Shown here: in pieces, positions 39,181 to 52,852 of the stretch
How the letters are laid out: each line of letters starts with the position of its first letter
Position numbering within the stretch: position 1 is the stretch's first letter
From: Saccoglossus kowalevskii
Taxonomy: Eukaryota; Hemichordata; Enteropneusta; Harrimaniidae
Assembly (NCBI RefSeq): GCF_000003605.2
Contig: NW_003123406.1
Location: 73,645-129,211 of the forward strand
Direction: 5' to 3'
Length of the DNA stretch: 55,567 bases
Position numbers and translations under genes: made by a program
The notes under the pieces: model-generated
Told to the model about the DNA's origin: nothing
The model's database searches: none
Seen by the model: only the letters and a program-made list of their open reading frames with translations

Positions 39181-39798
39181 TAACCCTCTATACTCAGTGA
39201 CCAGTACTGGTAACATATAACCTGATTTGCTTTATAATGAAATATTTGAAATTTAGTGAATATATTAAATTATTTTTCATAATAGATATTGCTATTTTTA
39301 TTCTGCTGGTGATAAAAATACATTTAAATGTGTTATTGCTTTGGGTGCATTTAATATTTTTTCTCTTCTAGTGAAAATGTTCAATCAAATTTTTTTGATA
39401 TTATACAGCAAATAAGCACACCAACAAGAACTGAAATTAAAAAAAAACTAGTTTGTCTCTAGCATTCCTCCACATGTCTTTTTGTTTTTATTAGTTTTTC
39501 CCAAAGACCGTATTTTCGAATGGCTGTCGAGATCTCAAGAGTGAGAGAAAAACTCAACTTAATTGTTAAAAATTTTAACACAAAGTGCTGAACTCAAGTC
39601 ATTGATTCCACCTGAAAGTCTGCAATGTTCAGCTGCTAGGATATTTGATCACGTCAATATCAATTGATTGGTATATCCGTAGACTTGTGGTTGATTGTCA
39701 TTTCACTCAAGTATTCACCCAGTCTGTATTTGAATTCTGCAGGTCCATTCACATAAAGCCTGCATGCTTTAGTGAATTTAATAGCTTGCCTAAAATGT
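39181..39798. other. Noncoding AT-rich DNA
   Basis: No gene or clear repeat seen. Confidence 0.5.
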
Positions 39799-40114
39799 TT
39801 GCTACGTTTACACGACAGCATTTTATCGGAGCCCCTGGCTCGAGCCAGCAATAATGGCAATATATACGCGTTTGGCTAGAGCCAAGTTCAGCTCCAATAA
39901 ACCCTTGGGGTTGAACTCTGATAGGGTTGGACCCTGATATGGCTTTGACCCTGTATTCGCTGTTCCATTCAACACTGATTGAACTGAATTGAACTCTGGT
40001 AGATCTCAGCTCTCGTCGGCCCGACCATGTAACGCATTGGAGATAACCTCCTGGTAATCGGTGGGAGAAGCAGTAGTTCAACTCCGATAGAATGCTGCCG
40101 TGTAAAAGTAGCAA
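39799..40114. mobile_element. MITE with 31-bp terminal inverted repeats
   Basis: The left end at 39801-39831 starts GCTACGTTTACACGACAGCA. The right end at 40082-40112 is its inverse with about four mismatches (CACGGCAGCATTCTATCGGAG on the reverse strand, read in part). The inside has repeated GTTGAACTCTGATAGGGTTG-type words and no gene. Confidence 0.82.
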
Positions 40115-43100
40115 TATCATAGGCATAAGCAAACAATTTGTAGATTATAAAGAAGTTTGTTTTCAATTAATATCCACATATAAATGATTTTATATATTTC
40201 TATTCATCTGTGTGTTCAGTAATTTATGTGTCTCGTACTGATGTTTCTGTTGGTGCAGTGCCTTTAGATTCCCTCCATATTTTGGATGTCTTCTGCTTTA
40301 TGGGGCTCATAATTGCAAATAGTAATCAATTTGTGGTTGCGCAAGACTGATGCACAATGTTTTCATCTCTGTTGGACTTGTCAATCGATCGTATGATAGA
40401 TCCATCTACACATACCCACATTATGGAATGCTATTAAAGTCGACCAACTGTGTTGTTGAACATGTACTGTAGAATTTGACAAACAAGTTACAGTGCCATT
40501 AGTAATAAATAAATAAAAAATAATTAAAACCTCTGACATTTGACATTATCTGTAGCTGGATATAAATCCCACTTAAATAATTAATCTGTTAATCGCCAAC
40601 ATCTCTTGGAGCAGATCTACACTGTACATGCCAAATATGATAGGTATTACCATGGTTAGTAGCGAATCAAACAATAGCGTATACTGTGGATTCAAGTTAT
40701 TCAAACGACAATGATATACTGTTCTTTGATCCCTTGAGTCTCTGAAAGTCAACTGTGTGTGCCCTTGTGCAATATGTGGTCATAATACTGATATAGTATA
40801 GTATAGTAAAGTATAGTATAGTATAGTAAAGTATAGTATATTTTGTTTGACTCAAATTAATGAATTGGAGATGCATTAACCATGGTCAATAATCATACAC
40901 AAAAAAACAACAACTCAATAACAAGAAATACAGATATAAAAAATAAAATAAAATGTTAAAACAGATAACACTAACAACTATTAGGTATTACATTGTAAAA
41001 TTATGTTAATAAACTTTCCTAGACTATTGGCAATGAAACTGTCTTTTATTCCCATAATATGCACAAACTTATCTACATGTGTATTATATGTATGTATGTA
41101 GGTTGGTGCGTTAGTGCAATAACCGGGTGTCCTCAATAGAAAGGTCAAATGACCTGGTAAACATGTAATGTTTATGTGATCAGAGCTTTGACCAAAAAAA
41201 CAAAAAAATCTTTTGATGCATCTGAATTTAAAAAAAGACAAAAATTGCCTCAAATTTTCCGGCATCGTGACCAGATCATTTTTTGGCCCTGCCTATGTGC
41301 CCTTAACTGTATATGGAGTTTTTTTTTTAAAGGTATCTGCGGTATTTTGATATTGTGGTATTTAACATCTAATCTGATATTTAATATTGTATTAATGTAG
41401 GTCATACATAATACAGCCTGCAATCCAGCAGTTTTGTGTAAACCAAGAACAGCCTGGTGAATTAACTGTACAGTGAACACAAAATTCTTTGTTATCACTG
41501 ATTGTCCGTATCTATGACAACAGTACAGTAGGTAAAGGATCCGCCAACAACACTCCAGACAGTTTTGCATTATTACACTTCATAGATTCTCTCCTACTCA
41601 TAGACAATATCTAGTCTAGTCACTGTGACCTGAATACTGTGGATGTTTTCATTCTTATCTGTTATTATAAATTACATCTCATTACCCAAGAGACCTTTTA
41701 GATGACCTTTGACCCATGAAACAAAGTCGCACATTCTGGCAAGTAATCAGCATAATTTTTAATTTGGTTGAATAATTGTGTATTAATTTATCACACACTA
41801 GGAGAGCCTTAACATACAGTGTTGCATGTTATTATTGATAGTATGTTGCACTTTTATTGGCATTTTGTAAACTTTCTATTGGTATATCAGTTTTATCATG
41901 GTTAATAAATTATCACTGTATTCCATTGGGATCTTACGAGTACTGCGAAGAATGCATGAAGGCAGCGTGGAGTATTGACTATCAACCATCATTCCGAGAC
42001 ATCAGGGCAAGGTCAGGGATGTGGGCACTAATGTAGATGTATGTCCTCCGAGCAGTGCACGAAATTATAATAATTAACACGTTTGCATACTTAGTCAGAT
42101 GAGGGAACCTGCAAGATGATGAAAATTATTTTTTTTTCGAACGTAATACTATATTTGCTCATGCGCAACAACATCCATAAAAATCAATAAAAAACTAAGA
42201 TTAAAAATATTTTTAAAAACATTTAGGTCAGAGGTCAAAATAAACATGTATGATAAACGTCAGATAATAATTGATGAATTATTGAAGATTAATTAATTAC
42301 TTTGACTATTACTTATTTATTATAGATATAATTCAGAAAAACACCAAACAAACAATGCTAAGCTGAAAAAAAAACCCAAAAAACCATGGCAACGCAACCA
42401 ATTAAGTAATCAATCTTATAGAGTCTAGTGCCCTCTATTACTTCATGAGGACACAACGTTTATTGAACTGATAACCTTCAGATGAACTCATCAAGGTCAG
42501 TAGACAGTAAACAAGTATTGTACAGTACGTGACTAAAACGTGAAGATATTGTCATAAAATTATAATTTCAATGGTCGTTAAAATCCAGTTATGGTTGATA
42601 ATAACGGGTTAGTGACATTGTCCAATCAGCAAACACTTTAAATAATTTGAATAAGTGGGTGGTCGCTGATGCTAAGTCACAATACGATATGATTGAAAAC
42701 GTGAACAGTATTGGTATAAACAATATTGAGCTCTTGAGCCTGTCATGATTACATAATTGGAATTTAAATGGGCCGATATACGGTACTTAAATATTTATAA
42801 AAAATATTTATAAATATAATTATTCCGGGCACAAACGAAAACTAAAAATTTATTAAAAAAGTGAAAACAATGTACAGGTATGAAAACTACCAAAATGTCG
42901 ACCTGAGAAAAAATAAATAAATATGATATACAAATTATTAATTTTATTTGTTATATTTATCAAAATTTATTTATTTTATTACAAAAACTTTTGAAATGTG
43001 TTTGTACTATAACGATCATACTCCTGCAATAAAAACAAAATAAATTAACATGCATGAAAATGATGATTTTTTCTTTTTTAGCACAAATTACATAGAATTC

Positions 43101-43380
43101 CAAAATTTTCCATGTTGAGTGACAAATAAAATTGACAACTTGTGTTCAAATACAATCAATAAAACTATTTCACTAATTTAAGACAAACAATTTGGTAAAT
43201 TGCAGTTATATAGTGTTTTTCGTCATGGGTTTCATGTGACCCTACGGCATGTTACACCATGTGGTATTTACACTGGTATGCAGCAACATAGATCTTTTCA
43301 AGAGGGCGCCCTCAGTCAAAATAATTGGTCAAATCAGCTTAATTTTCTCACGTTTGGTAAAACAATTTAGGGTCAGGTGT
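40115..43380. other. Noncoding AT-rich DNA with simple repeats
   Basis: No supported gene. An AGTAT-type microsatellite is at 40793-40840. A half-copy of the hairpin MITE arm is at 41932-41990 (TTACGAGTACTGCGAAGAATG). Minus-strand frames at 40981-41570 do not resemble any family I know. Confidence 0.5.
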
Positions 43381-44704
43381 ACAAAGCTACGTAGGTTCAG
43401 AATATCGAAATTATGAATATTTTTGTTTGACCCAAGTTGAATAATTAACGATTGTCAGGTTAAACTGACTTTACAGGGCATCTATGTAATTATTACATAA
43501 ATAGGACTGGTGGTCTATTATTTTCATTTTACTCACATTTGATGACCTAGCTTTTACGCTAAATATTTTTTTCATTCAATTTTTCACTACATTTACTAAA
43601 AATGACAGACAACACAGAATCGATATATTGATAGGAGATTTGAATGCTTGTGTTGAGCGCTTTGAAAAAACAAACATTCGATGAATCCATGATTTCCGTC
43701 TAGTTTTGTGAACAAAAACAGCCCAAATTGGGTATTGCTAGCCTATTGACCATTATGTCTGCACGATTCCCTTAATTCCCTATTGCGGTTCGTGCAGTGC
43801 GTCACAGTGTGTGATTGTCTGATTCATACTGTGTACCTATCATCTCTGACATCAACTACGGTGGATTCTGTGCAACTCTAGTGAATTGCGGTGATCAGCA
43901 CATATCCTAACGATACAAAGCTACGTAGGTTCAGAATATCGAAATTATGAATAATTTTGTTTGACCCAAGTTGAATAATTAACAATTGTCAGGTTAAACT
44001 GACTTTACAGGGCATCTATGTAATTATTACATAAATAGGACTGGTGGTCTATTATTTTCATTTTACTCACATTTGATGACCTAGCTTTTATGCTAAATAT
44101 TTTTTTCATTATAGGGGCTGTAATGTTATGTTTCAAAAATAAATTTAAAAAAAAGTTTAGGAATAAACAGAAAGTCAAGCATTAGTTCTGCCGAGGCGGG
44201 GACTTGCAGTAACTGGTCTTTCGCTGCATTGTTTAAAGTGTCAGTCAAATTTATAATTGAGAAAGTAATGAAAAAACAGCAAACATTTTCAATATTAATG
44301 TAAATTTCACTATTAATAAATTCATCTTTTTAGATTTCAAATTCAGATTTTTGTAAAGTTTTAAAAAAATGTTCACTACATTTACTGAAAATGCCAGACA
44401 ACACAGAATAGACATATTGATAGCAGATTTGAATGCTTGTGTTGAACGCTTTGAAAAAACAAACATTCGATGAATCCATGATTTCGGTCTAGTTTTGTGA
44501 ACAAAAACAGCCCAAATTGGGTATTGCTAGCCTATTGACCATTACGTCTGCACGACTCCCTTAACTCCCTATTGCGGTTCGTGCAGTGCGTCACAGTGTG
44601 TGATTGTCTGATTCATACTGTGTACCTATCATCTCTGACATCAACTACGGTGGATTCTGTGCAACTCTAGTGAATTGCGGTGATCAGCACATATCCTAAC
44701 GATT
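43381..44704 (+). repeat. Local tandem duplication (533 bp and 791 bp copies)
   Basis: Copy A (about 43381-43913) and copy B (about 43914-44704) both start ACAAAGCTACGTAGGTTCAG and end CAGCACATATCCTAACGA. They differ by few bases, except that B has about 260 extra bp (44108-44370). Confidence 0.93.
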
Positions 44705-46074
44705 TTCAAGTATAGAATTATCCAATTATTTTTTCCTTTAGTAGGCAAATTTTCTCACTTGAATCGCTACTTTAGTTGATTGCTGGATCAAATGTCTTCA
44801 TCATTCTTGCGTCACCATGATTCCTGTGTTGTCATTTTTAAATATTTGACTGCCAAAGTCATCTTTTTTCATGATTACCATATTTTTTTTCTAAAATTTT
44901 CATCAAACCAATAGCCCCCCCCAAAAAATGTGTCGTTTTGGTCCAAAATTATGATAAGAAAGAAAAATATAGAGAGTTACATAAAAATGTTGTACCAAAT
45001 TCTTGGCGGCAAAATTGATGGTGTCTAAAGAACTAAGGACTAAAACACTTCCATGGAAGACCTTCAGCCTTTTCATTGGCAAGAACTTTTGGTTATGTCA
45101 TTTTAAATCGTATAGTTTCTGTGGTCCCAACCGATTTAATGTAGCATAGAGTTTATAAAATGTTCTCAAAATGCTTCCAATTTATGGGTGATACAATTGA
45201 TAGCATCTTCACTACAGTTTTGTACTAAAGGTTTAAATTGTAGTAAACGTATTAAGATCCATTGTTGTGATTGGTCAAAGGTCAAACTGGCGCTATTGTG
45301 GAGTTTAAATGTCGGTATTCATCAGTTAAGTCATTTTGATTGGTCCTGCTGCTTCCAAATGTCAGTTGCAATTTATAAATTTTTTCAGATCTAAAAACAG
45401 TTATGTCAAAATTAAATTCAGTGTATGCATATCGATTTGTGATAACCAGTTGAAAAAAAAAAATGCCGAGAAGGGGACTTACAGTAACTGGTCTTTCGCT
45501 GCATTGTTAATTAAAAGTGTTAGTAAAATTTATAATTGAGAAAGTAATGAAACAGCAAACATTCTGATTCTGATTTTTGTATTTTGACATACAAGTCCCC
45601 AGAAATTAGCTTGAAACTCACCACATCCGACTGAGACACTTACTTTATATATGTATGTGCACTCTTCAAAGTACGAGGCCTTGAAAATAGCCTGAAATCA
45701 ATTATCTTGTATGAAAATACGGTTATTCCACTGTGGGTGTACCATGCCATGTTCGAATTCTTGTTGTGACTGCATGATTTTAGCAGATATTTCTTGATGA
45801 GTTCCTAAGATTACTAAGATTTTTTACATGTGAGTTTAAAGCGGAAGTGTCTTCACCTGCGCACATGTGGGATTTGAGTCACAAGTGACGATAACAACAC
45901 ACGCTAAAAACGCAAAAAGCAGTGAAAATAAATTCCATACAAAACCAGCTAAAAGTATTTCACAGTACTTTCTAAGGGTACTGTATGGTAAGCACAAAAC
46001 ATAATATACATTTTACGGACAAAAAAATAAAACAATGCATAATGAGAAATTATTAAAAAAGATGTCACATGATA
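44705..46074. other. Noncoding AT-rich DNA
   Basis: No gene. The stretch 45462-45565 repeats part of the extra block of copy B above (GGGGACTTACAGTAACTGGT, then CTTTCGCTGCATTGTT). Confidence 0.6.
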
Positions 46075-46445
46075 ATGCATAGACCTGATATGTTTTTGGT
46101 TTATATCCATGCATAATAATTCCCTAATTTGCATAATTAGTATTGTTTTGGCTTTACCTCTGATATGATTCAACGGATTTCAATGAAACTTGGTACACAG
46201 ATGCTCCAGGATGTGATATAACTAATGTTTTGAAGACTCTATATGATCATGTGACCTGTTGCAGATAGGAACATGCAACTGGTGCTATAATTTTTAAATG
46301 GTGTACTTTGCGCTATTAGAAGCACATGTGCTTTAATACTGTAAATATCTATGTATTCCCTATTTGTACTTCATGCCGCCAATACCTTCAACAAATGGGA
46401 GTCCTTTCGAAGCCTTCTTTGATTTTCTTGGATTTTCAAATAACT
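46075..46445. repeat. Dispersed repeat, copy 2
   Basis: Homologous to 38823-39180: GCATAATAATTCCCTAATTT, GAAACTTGGTACACAGATGC and a CATGCCGCCAATACCTTCA block. Confidence 0.65.
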
Positions 46446-47811
46446 ACCGGCAATCACAAGTAAATCAAAAGTGAGTTTATGATCCATTCTTAGTCTCCAT
46501 GCTTCTAGAATCTCAGAATAACACTCAGGATGCACCCACATATATATTGCATGGTATTCACTGATTTCTAAGGTGTGTAATCACTCCACTAATCTATTAC
46601 TCGCCCCAAATATGTCCCAGACAAGGTAATTATTACCCTCTGTGTTTATACCATCTATCACTTTACTGTATTCACAAGAACCATTTTTAGCTCCCAGGCC
46701 ACTTTCAAAGGACAAGGACTAACCACTGTGTGATTTCTATGTACCATTGTGAAACTTGTTTAGTACACAGCTGGTCGTACTTTTTGATGTCGTTTTGCGC
46801 TGCAGTATATCATGTACGTGCTTTCTTCAACCTCTGACAAAACGTATCATTGCGATTACACGTAATATACAGCTGACTATTGTTTGTTTGTGTTCACTGG
46901 TTGAAATATTGACAAAAGCAACATGTACGATGATTAAAATGCAGCTGACACACAGTCTTTGCTTTTTGGGAAAACACTCATAAAATATGTAACATTTGAT
47001 TTAAGTACTGTATGACCTTGGATAACTGACTGTTTTGACCTTGCTAGAGACAAATATTCTCCCAAATTCTGACAGTTTGGTAAAATCACTACAACATTTT
47101 TTTTTTTTTTAGAAGAAGTTCTCGTCAACTTTAGTAATCTACTTTTTTATTCTATATCAATGTTGCAGCATATGTTTTCATGTTCTCTGATCAGGACATG
47201 TGACAGACAATCTTTTGTACGTTTGCATAAAATTAGGCAATTTTTATTGCTTTTCAGAACACTGCAAGTTCTAATTGTAACTGTATACATGTCATAGTGA
47301 CATCACTAACAGTGCTCCAGACATACCATTTATACCCTCCCTGTCTCATTCTCTTGTCTAGAAATGCCGTTAGCATGACAAGTAAGACGTAAATTGATGT
47401 ACATTTTACTAGCGGGAATCTTTGTACTCAGTTTTATCTTCCTAATACTACGCAAAGATGATTATCCACGCCATACTATGCTTCGAGTGTGAGATTAAGT
47501 CTTCAAAAGGCACCTTGCTTTGCTGAAATAAATATATATTGTACCCGCAAGATGCAGAAATCTATCTAAAAATGAATAATGCATTGTTTGATCTTTTTAT
47601 CGGATTATGATTTGTATTAGTGATGTTTCAAGATGCTTGGTAACCTACTAAAATTTTGATGTATTTTTCAAAATTTTTTGGGATAATTTTGGTTGAAATG
47701 GACATTGTTTGCTATGGTTACAGGTCTTGATTAAAATTTTGAAACAAATATGAAAAAATTATGAGTATATTTTTTTGATAAATGACAAAAGTTGACTTTT
47801 TGGGCTCAAAT
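46446..47811. other. Noncoding AT-rich DNA
   Basis: No supported gene or named repeat. Confidence 0.5.
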
Positions 47812-48190
47812 GGTTAATGATATGCAAATTACCTAATTAATATGCATATACCGTATATAGAACTATTTTGTGAATGGTGACAAAAGTTGACTTTGTTAAT
47901 TAAAAGGGTTAATGATATGCAAATTACCTAATTAATATGCATATACGGTATATAGAACTATTTTGTGAATGGTGACAAAAGTTGACTTTGTTACTAAAAG
48001 GGTTAATGATATGCAAATTACCTAATTAATATGCATATACAGTATATAGAACTATTTTGTGAATGGTGACAAAAGTTGACTTTGTTACTAAAAGGGTTTA
48101 ATGATATGCAAATTACCTAATTAATATGCATATACGGTATATAGAACTATTTTGTGAATGGTGACAAAAGTTGACTTTGTTACTTAAGGG
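47812..48190 (+). repeat. 94-bp satellite, four units, each with an octamer motif
   Basis: Units start near 47812, 47907, 48001 and 48094. Each has ATGCAAAT (47822, 47917, 48011, 48106), then TACCTAATTAATATGCATAT, then AGAACTATTTTGTGAATGGT. The copies are nearly identical. Confidence 0.95.
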
Positions 48191-48664
48191 TTATGTTAAA
48201 TGTCTGGTCGCCTTGTTTTTGTTCAGGTTCTTCACATCATAACATTTTTCTTTTTGTTATTACATGTATGTGTAACGTTTTGTATATTTTGTGCCAATGT
48301 ATTTGGGATTAAATATGTTAGAAAAAATAAATCAAGTTGAGTCCTAGTCACTTTTGTCAAAAGTAAGCTTTCTTTTTTTTATGCCCCCCTATTCGTAAAT
48401 TGCTCTTTTTTTAAGGCAATAAGATAATTTATAAGGGCCAAAACCAAATAAATTCTGGTGTTTCTGGTAACTCTACATACCTATAATTTAGGGCAGTCCT
48501 ACTAATTAATGCATGGGAATGTCCGGACATGCACAAGACGAACTGGGAGAAATAAGTGACGTGCAGGTCAGCGACAGTAATCTTTAAATGTATAGTGTTG
48601 GTTCATGCTTAAAATTTGAAACAGTTGCGAATTCTAGCAGCTCCACATTTTTTATGATCAACGT
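48191..48664. other. Noncoding DNA
   Basis: No gene or clear repeat seen. Confidence 0.5.
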
Positions 48665-49010
48665 TATATTATTAATTGCTATGATACATGGTATGTAGGT
48701 ACTTTAGGTGGTCACTGTGTGATTTGTTTATTTCATGATGAGACAATATCTTCAATTCTCTATTTTTGACAAATATTTTTGCCATTTTGGGTAAAAAAAT
48801 CTGTTTTCAACTTTTTCTTTGAAACTACTAGCTCAATTGCTTTGATACTTGATATGTAGGTACCTTGGATGGACCTCAGTCAGATTTGTTCATTTCGTGA
48901 AAATATTAAATTCTCTATTTTTAGCAAATATTTCTTTTATTTGTGGTTCATTGCTTTGATACTTGATATATGTGTACCTTGGATGGACCTCTATTATATT
49001 ATAATTAGTT
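48665..49010. repeat. Dispersed modular repeat, second locus
   Basis: Two to three modules match those at 35688-36275 (TTGCTTTGATACTTGATATG, GTACCTTGGATGGACCTC, TTTGTTCATTTCGTGA). Confidence 0.7.
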
Positions 49011-49989
49011 CCCTCTGTGACATAACTACAAAAATATATGATCGTTATATCGCTTGTTTTTTTCCTAAAGTGTTTTGACCTAGCTAACTGTATCATTACA
49101 TACTTGTTTTGTGAGTAGCACAGCTTAGTTGTTTTGATTTTATGGTTTTATTCCTTTGCAACATCTCTAGTGTACGTGGAATACTAGTCTTATATCATTA
49201 TAGTGCTTAGGGGACTGACATTATTATGTTTTCGTTTGCAAAAGAAACAAATTATGCGTGTACATATATTTCACAGTCATTCAAAGGTCAGTGTGCCCTC
49301 TAAGACGATATGAAGCACCAAAGGAACACAAAGGACACAACTACCGGTGGTTTTACTAATTCACTGACGTGTCATTGACACAACAGAAAATTGTACATTG
49401 TTATAATAGTAGTCTTGATAAACAACCTACCCTCATAGTTAAATTGTAATTTGGTAAAAAAGAAATTCAAGTTTTTTAAACAAAATAAGTGTTAGAAACA
49501 AAGGAAATCAGCGACCACAATATTCTTGTTTGTGACTCGAGTAATCTTACTGTCCTTGTATGAATTTATTTCTGAAGACTGACCTCTCCATCAGGCCGAC
49601 TCAGAGGATTTTGTTTTGACTCGCGATTCTTTAATTAATAGGAGTCCTGTTAAAGAGCACACTGGTGGGTGTTGTCGCGATGAGAGTCCCATACTATGAA
49701 TACATTAACACAGAGTTCAGAATTTCCTAAAGGCCATGGAGACTATTGCCCTTCACAACGTTCTTTTCTATTCCAATCAGTCTAGGCTCTTTTAGTAATA
49801 ATAGTTTTGAAATTTGGTGCATGCAGAAAGCTTACTCACTACTGCAGCAATGCGTTGGTTTTTCTCTCTCAAAAAAAAAATATCATAATCATCAGGATAT
49901 TGTTTTTGTTTTATTGTTTTTTTGTGCCAGGCGACAGTTGCGAACATTGAGTGTCACTGTTGTCTCTCCTGACTTTTTTTCTGTATGTG
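49011..49989. other. Noncoding DNA
   Basis: No supported gene. Confidence 0.5.
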
Positions 49990-50346
49990 CAAATTGAAAG
50001 TGCTAGTGACGACACATAGTGCATTTTGCCACAGAAGTCATATTTATGTTTGGGACTACATGACAGGGCTGTGTGGCCATCTCTCTGTCAAATGGCAATT
50101 TGTAGTGCGCTATACTGTCAACCAGGCCCGGTCGAACACAAGCACCTGCGAACCTTAACCAAGGTTCCCCCAAAGTCGCATTCGTTAGTGAATGAATCTC
50201 GGCCAGTGGAATTGGCCTGCCCATTGAGTCTGTGGCACTCTCACCCAGGGTAGAGGTTGACCCTTTATTGTTCAGCCTAAGGTAGGATTTGAACTTGGGT
50301 CTACCAATCATGAGTCTGGTGCAACAACCACTATGCTACCAGTGAC
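49990..50346 (-). mobile_element. tRNA-derived SINE (minus strand)
   Basis: On the minus strand the 5' end carries a Pol III A box (TAGCATAGTGG, 50329-50339) and B box (AGTTCAAATCC, 50285-50295). Between them is CAGACTCATGATTGG, like the anticodon arm of tRNA-Met. There is no acceptor stem, so it is not a tRNA gene. The body extends to about 49990; its left end is uncertain. Confidence 0.72.
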
Positions 50347-50527
50347 AGGATATTGTTATATTATAAATATTCATGAAAGTTTCTTTAAATAATATATTTA
50401 TCCTGATGAGGGAGGATTGAAACTGTTGGCAAGTATGAATAATTAAAAAGCATGGACTTTCTGTTTAGGTTTTATATTTGACCCCTACATGTAAATGTCA
50501 CACATCCTGGTACATATTCTTGTTAGT

Positions 50528-51120
50528 TCCCATTCGGACGAAGTCCGAAAACGGAGACTTATAATTCGGTCTGTGCATCTGTGCGTCCGTGCATCCGTGC
50601 GTCCGTCCGGAGTCATATCTCAGAATCCCTTGGACCGATTCCGTTCATTCTTTGCATGTGCCTAGTACCTTATGTGGGACATATGCAATTGCAGTGGTTT
50701 AGCGATTCGATTCAAAATGGCCGACTGGCAGCCATCTTGTTTTTTGAAAATGTTGTATTTTGGACATGCTTTGTCAGTTGTCATTCAAACTTGGTACATA
50801 GATTATACATGTTAGGATACATGTCCAGTACAATTTATTTCGCAAGTGGATCAAAGATAGTCATCTGGCAAGCATCTTGTTTTTGTTTTTTTATGCGGTA
50901 TCTTGGAAGTGCTCTGTCAGTTTTCATTCAAATTTGGCACATACATGTACTTTATACATGTTAGGATGCATGTCCATAACAATTTGTTTCAAAATCTAGT
51001 CAAGGATGGCCAAATAATGGCTGTTTTTATTTTTGGCCATATTACTACTACACAGAACACGTGTTTTGATGTAAATAAACAATCTGTTGTATACGCCACT
51101 TGTTTTTTGTAATTTGATTC
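50528..51120. repeat. Modular repeat with GTCCGT block
   Basis: It begins TTCGGACGAAGTCCGAA (inverted pair), then GTGCGTCCGTGCATCCGTGC and TCCGTCCGG. Then come three similar modules of about 180 bp (GTCAGTTGTCATTCAAACTT, TACATGTTAGGATACATGTCC). The layout resembles the repeats at 35688 and 48665. Confidence 0.7.
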
Positions 51121-52465
51121 AATATGACTGCCCAATGTCCAATTCTTGTGTAAAAGCACTAAATCATAGTTTTTTACAAATCCATCTCCTATTAATGGTT
51201 TTAATCTAATCTCAATGACTTCATCAGCATCAAATTGATATGTCAGATTACAAAATTTGGGATGGGGACTGTGTCATTAACAATGACTTGTTTTAACTGT
51301 TTTTTTAATTTTGACATTGTTTTTGATTTAAATGCAATCCCCATTAAGTCTGTCAATTGAACATATGGCATTTCTAATCAGTAGGGTGTCAGAAGTCTTG
51401 TGGTTTTTTCAAAATGTTGAATTACATCATTAGAAGTGAGTACCATTTATCATTGCTTTCAAAAAAACATAAAATGTACGTAAGACACTTTTCAAATAAT
51501 CAGGCACTACCAAAGATGTTCTGAGATTCAAACATATTAAATAATCAGTTCTTTTACAGACTCACTTGTATGCATTCTTTCTAAAAATGTTGAAATGTCT
51601 GTTTTGTGATTTTGTGATCGTCTCACAATTCACAAGAATCTTCATCGCACAACACTTGCCTACTTTCATTGTTTAACTCCTTGATATTATCTACATTTAT
51701 ATGTATAGGTATGTGTGACTTCATTGATAGTGAAAGGTTTTAACAGTTTTTTTCTTCATACTGAAAATAAAACTCGACGTAATTCCTTTTATAGGTGGCG
51801 ACGGTTACAGAAAGTAAAGTTTTCTGTATTCTGCTTTGAGAGTTTGTTTTTCTCCTGCTGTGTACACTTTTATTTCCCGTCTTCTGTTGTATTGTGTTAT
51901 CGAGATCCAATTCAATGTGTGCCTTGATAGTCGTTACGACAGAAACTCGATTTACCCTCAATAAAATTTAACGCCATCATTTCTGATTCTGTGTAAAGGA
52001 ATAAGAGTCAATGGGAGTCATGAGATTTAAAACAGACTTGTTTTATTAGTGGCTATACTTGAGACGTAAACTACAGATTATTGTTTCAATAGAACAGAAA
52101 CAGCATCCATACTTTTACTGCATAGTGAAATCTTTTTAATTCACTGTCGAACATTTGCAGTCTGAGTAAACTTAGTCAAGACACTTCAAAATGCAAATCT
52201 ATCTACTTGAACATCAACATTTATCTTCTTGCTTTCAAATCATAAAATATAAATTTTGATCATATTTTTTTGACGATTTTTATTTGACAACAAAATTGAC
52301 AATAATTTAAAAAAAAGAAATTTGCGAAATGATGTAAACAAAGTTGTGGTGAGAAACTGATGCAGACACATTTGCAGCTACATCCATGACTTTCGATAAT
52401 GGGCAAAAATTTTACCGATATCTCTTTTAGCATATTTTTTTAAAACTAAAGTATATATAATATTA
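51121..52465. other. Noncoding AT-rich DNA
   Basis: No supported gene or clear repeat. Confidence 0.5.
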
Positions 52466-52852
52466 GGTTATTACGAAGATACCTCAAAGTATGCACGAAG
52501 ACCGTGACAGCACATCTGGAGTATCGACCGGCGTGCAGCAGAGGTCGATGCACGGCATACTGTCTGAGTGCATCCTCGTATTAACCTTATTATTATACAT
52601 CTTTTCCTCCAATGAATACATCATGGGAATGTCGAAATCAAAAAAGTTTAGAACAGAATCAGTGAACTTCTTTGTTTGAAGTCGGGTCACACTCTGGTGG
52701 CAGCCATGTTTGTTTTCATTATTAGAGCATGCTTACGCGCATAATCATTCCATATTTGAAATTCGCGTGGTGGGATGAAAATACCCCTTAAATACAGCAA
52801 AATTATGGCATGCTGTAACTTATGGCGTTATAGTGACAGATGTATAATAATA
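52466..52852 (+). mobile_element. Hairpin MITE, copy with truncated right arm
   Basis: The left arm GGTTATTACGAAGATACCTC is intact; the right arm has lost about 10 bp. The tail is itself flanked by an inverted pair (TTATTATTATACATCT at 52587, AGATGTATAATAATAA at its end) and carries CATCATGGGAATGTCGAAAT and GGCAGCCATGTTTGTTTTCA. Confidence 0.8.

Noticed and set aside
40981-41570. Two overlapping minus-strand frames of about 100 codons
   Set aside because: No family features; they may derive from an unknown repeat, but nothing supports a gene.
50285-50340. tRNA-Met gene
   Set aside because: A and B boxes are present but there is no acceptor stem or cloverleaf, and the sequence runs on into a SINE body.
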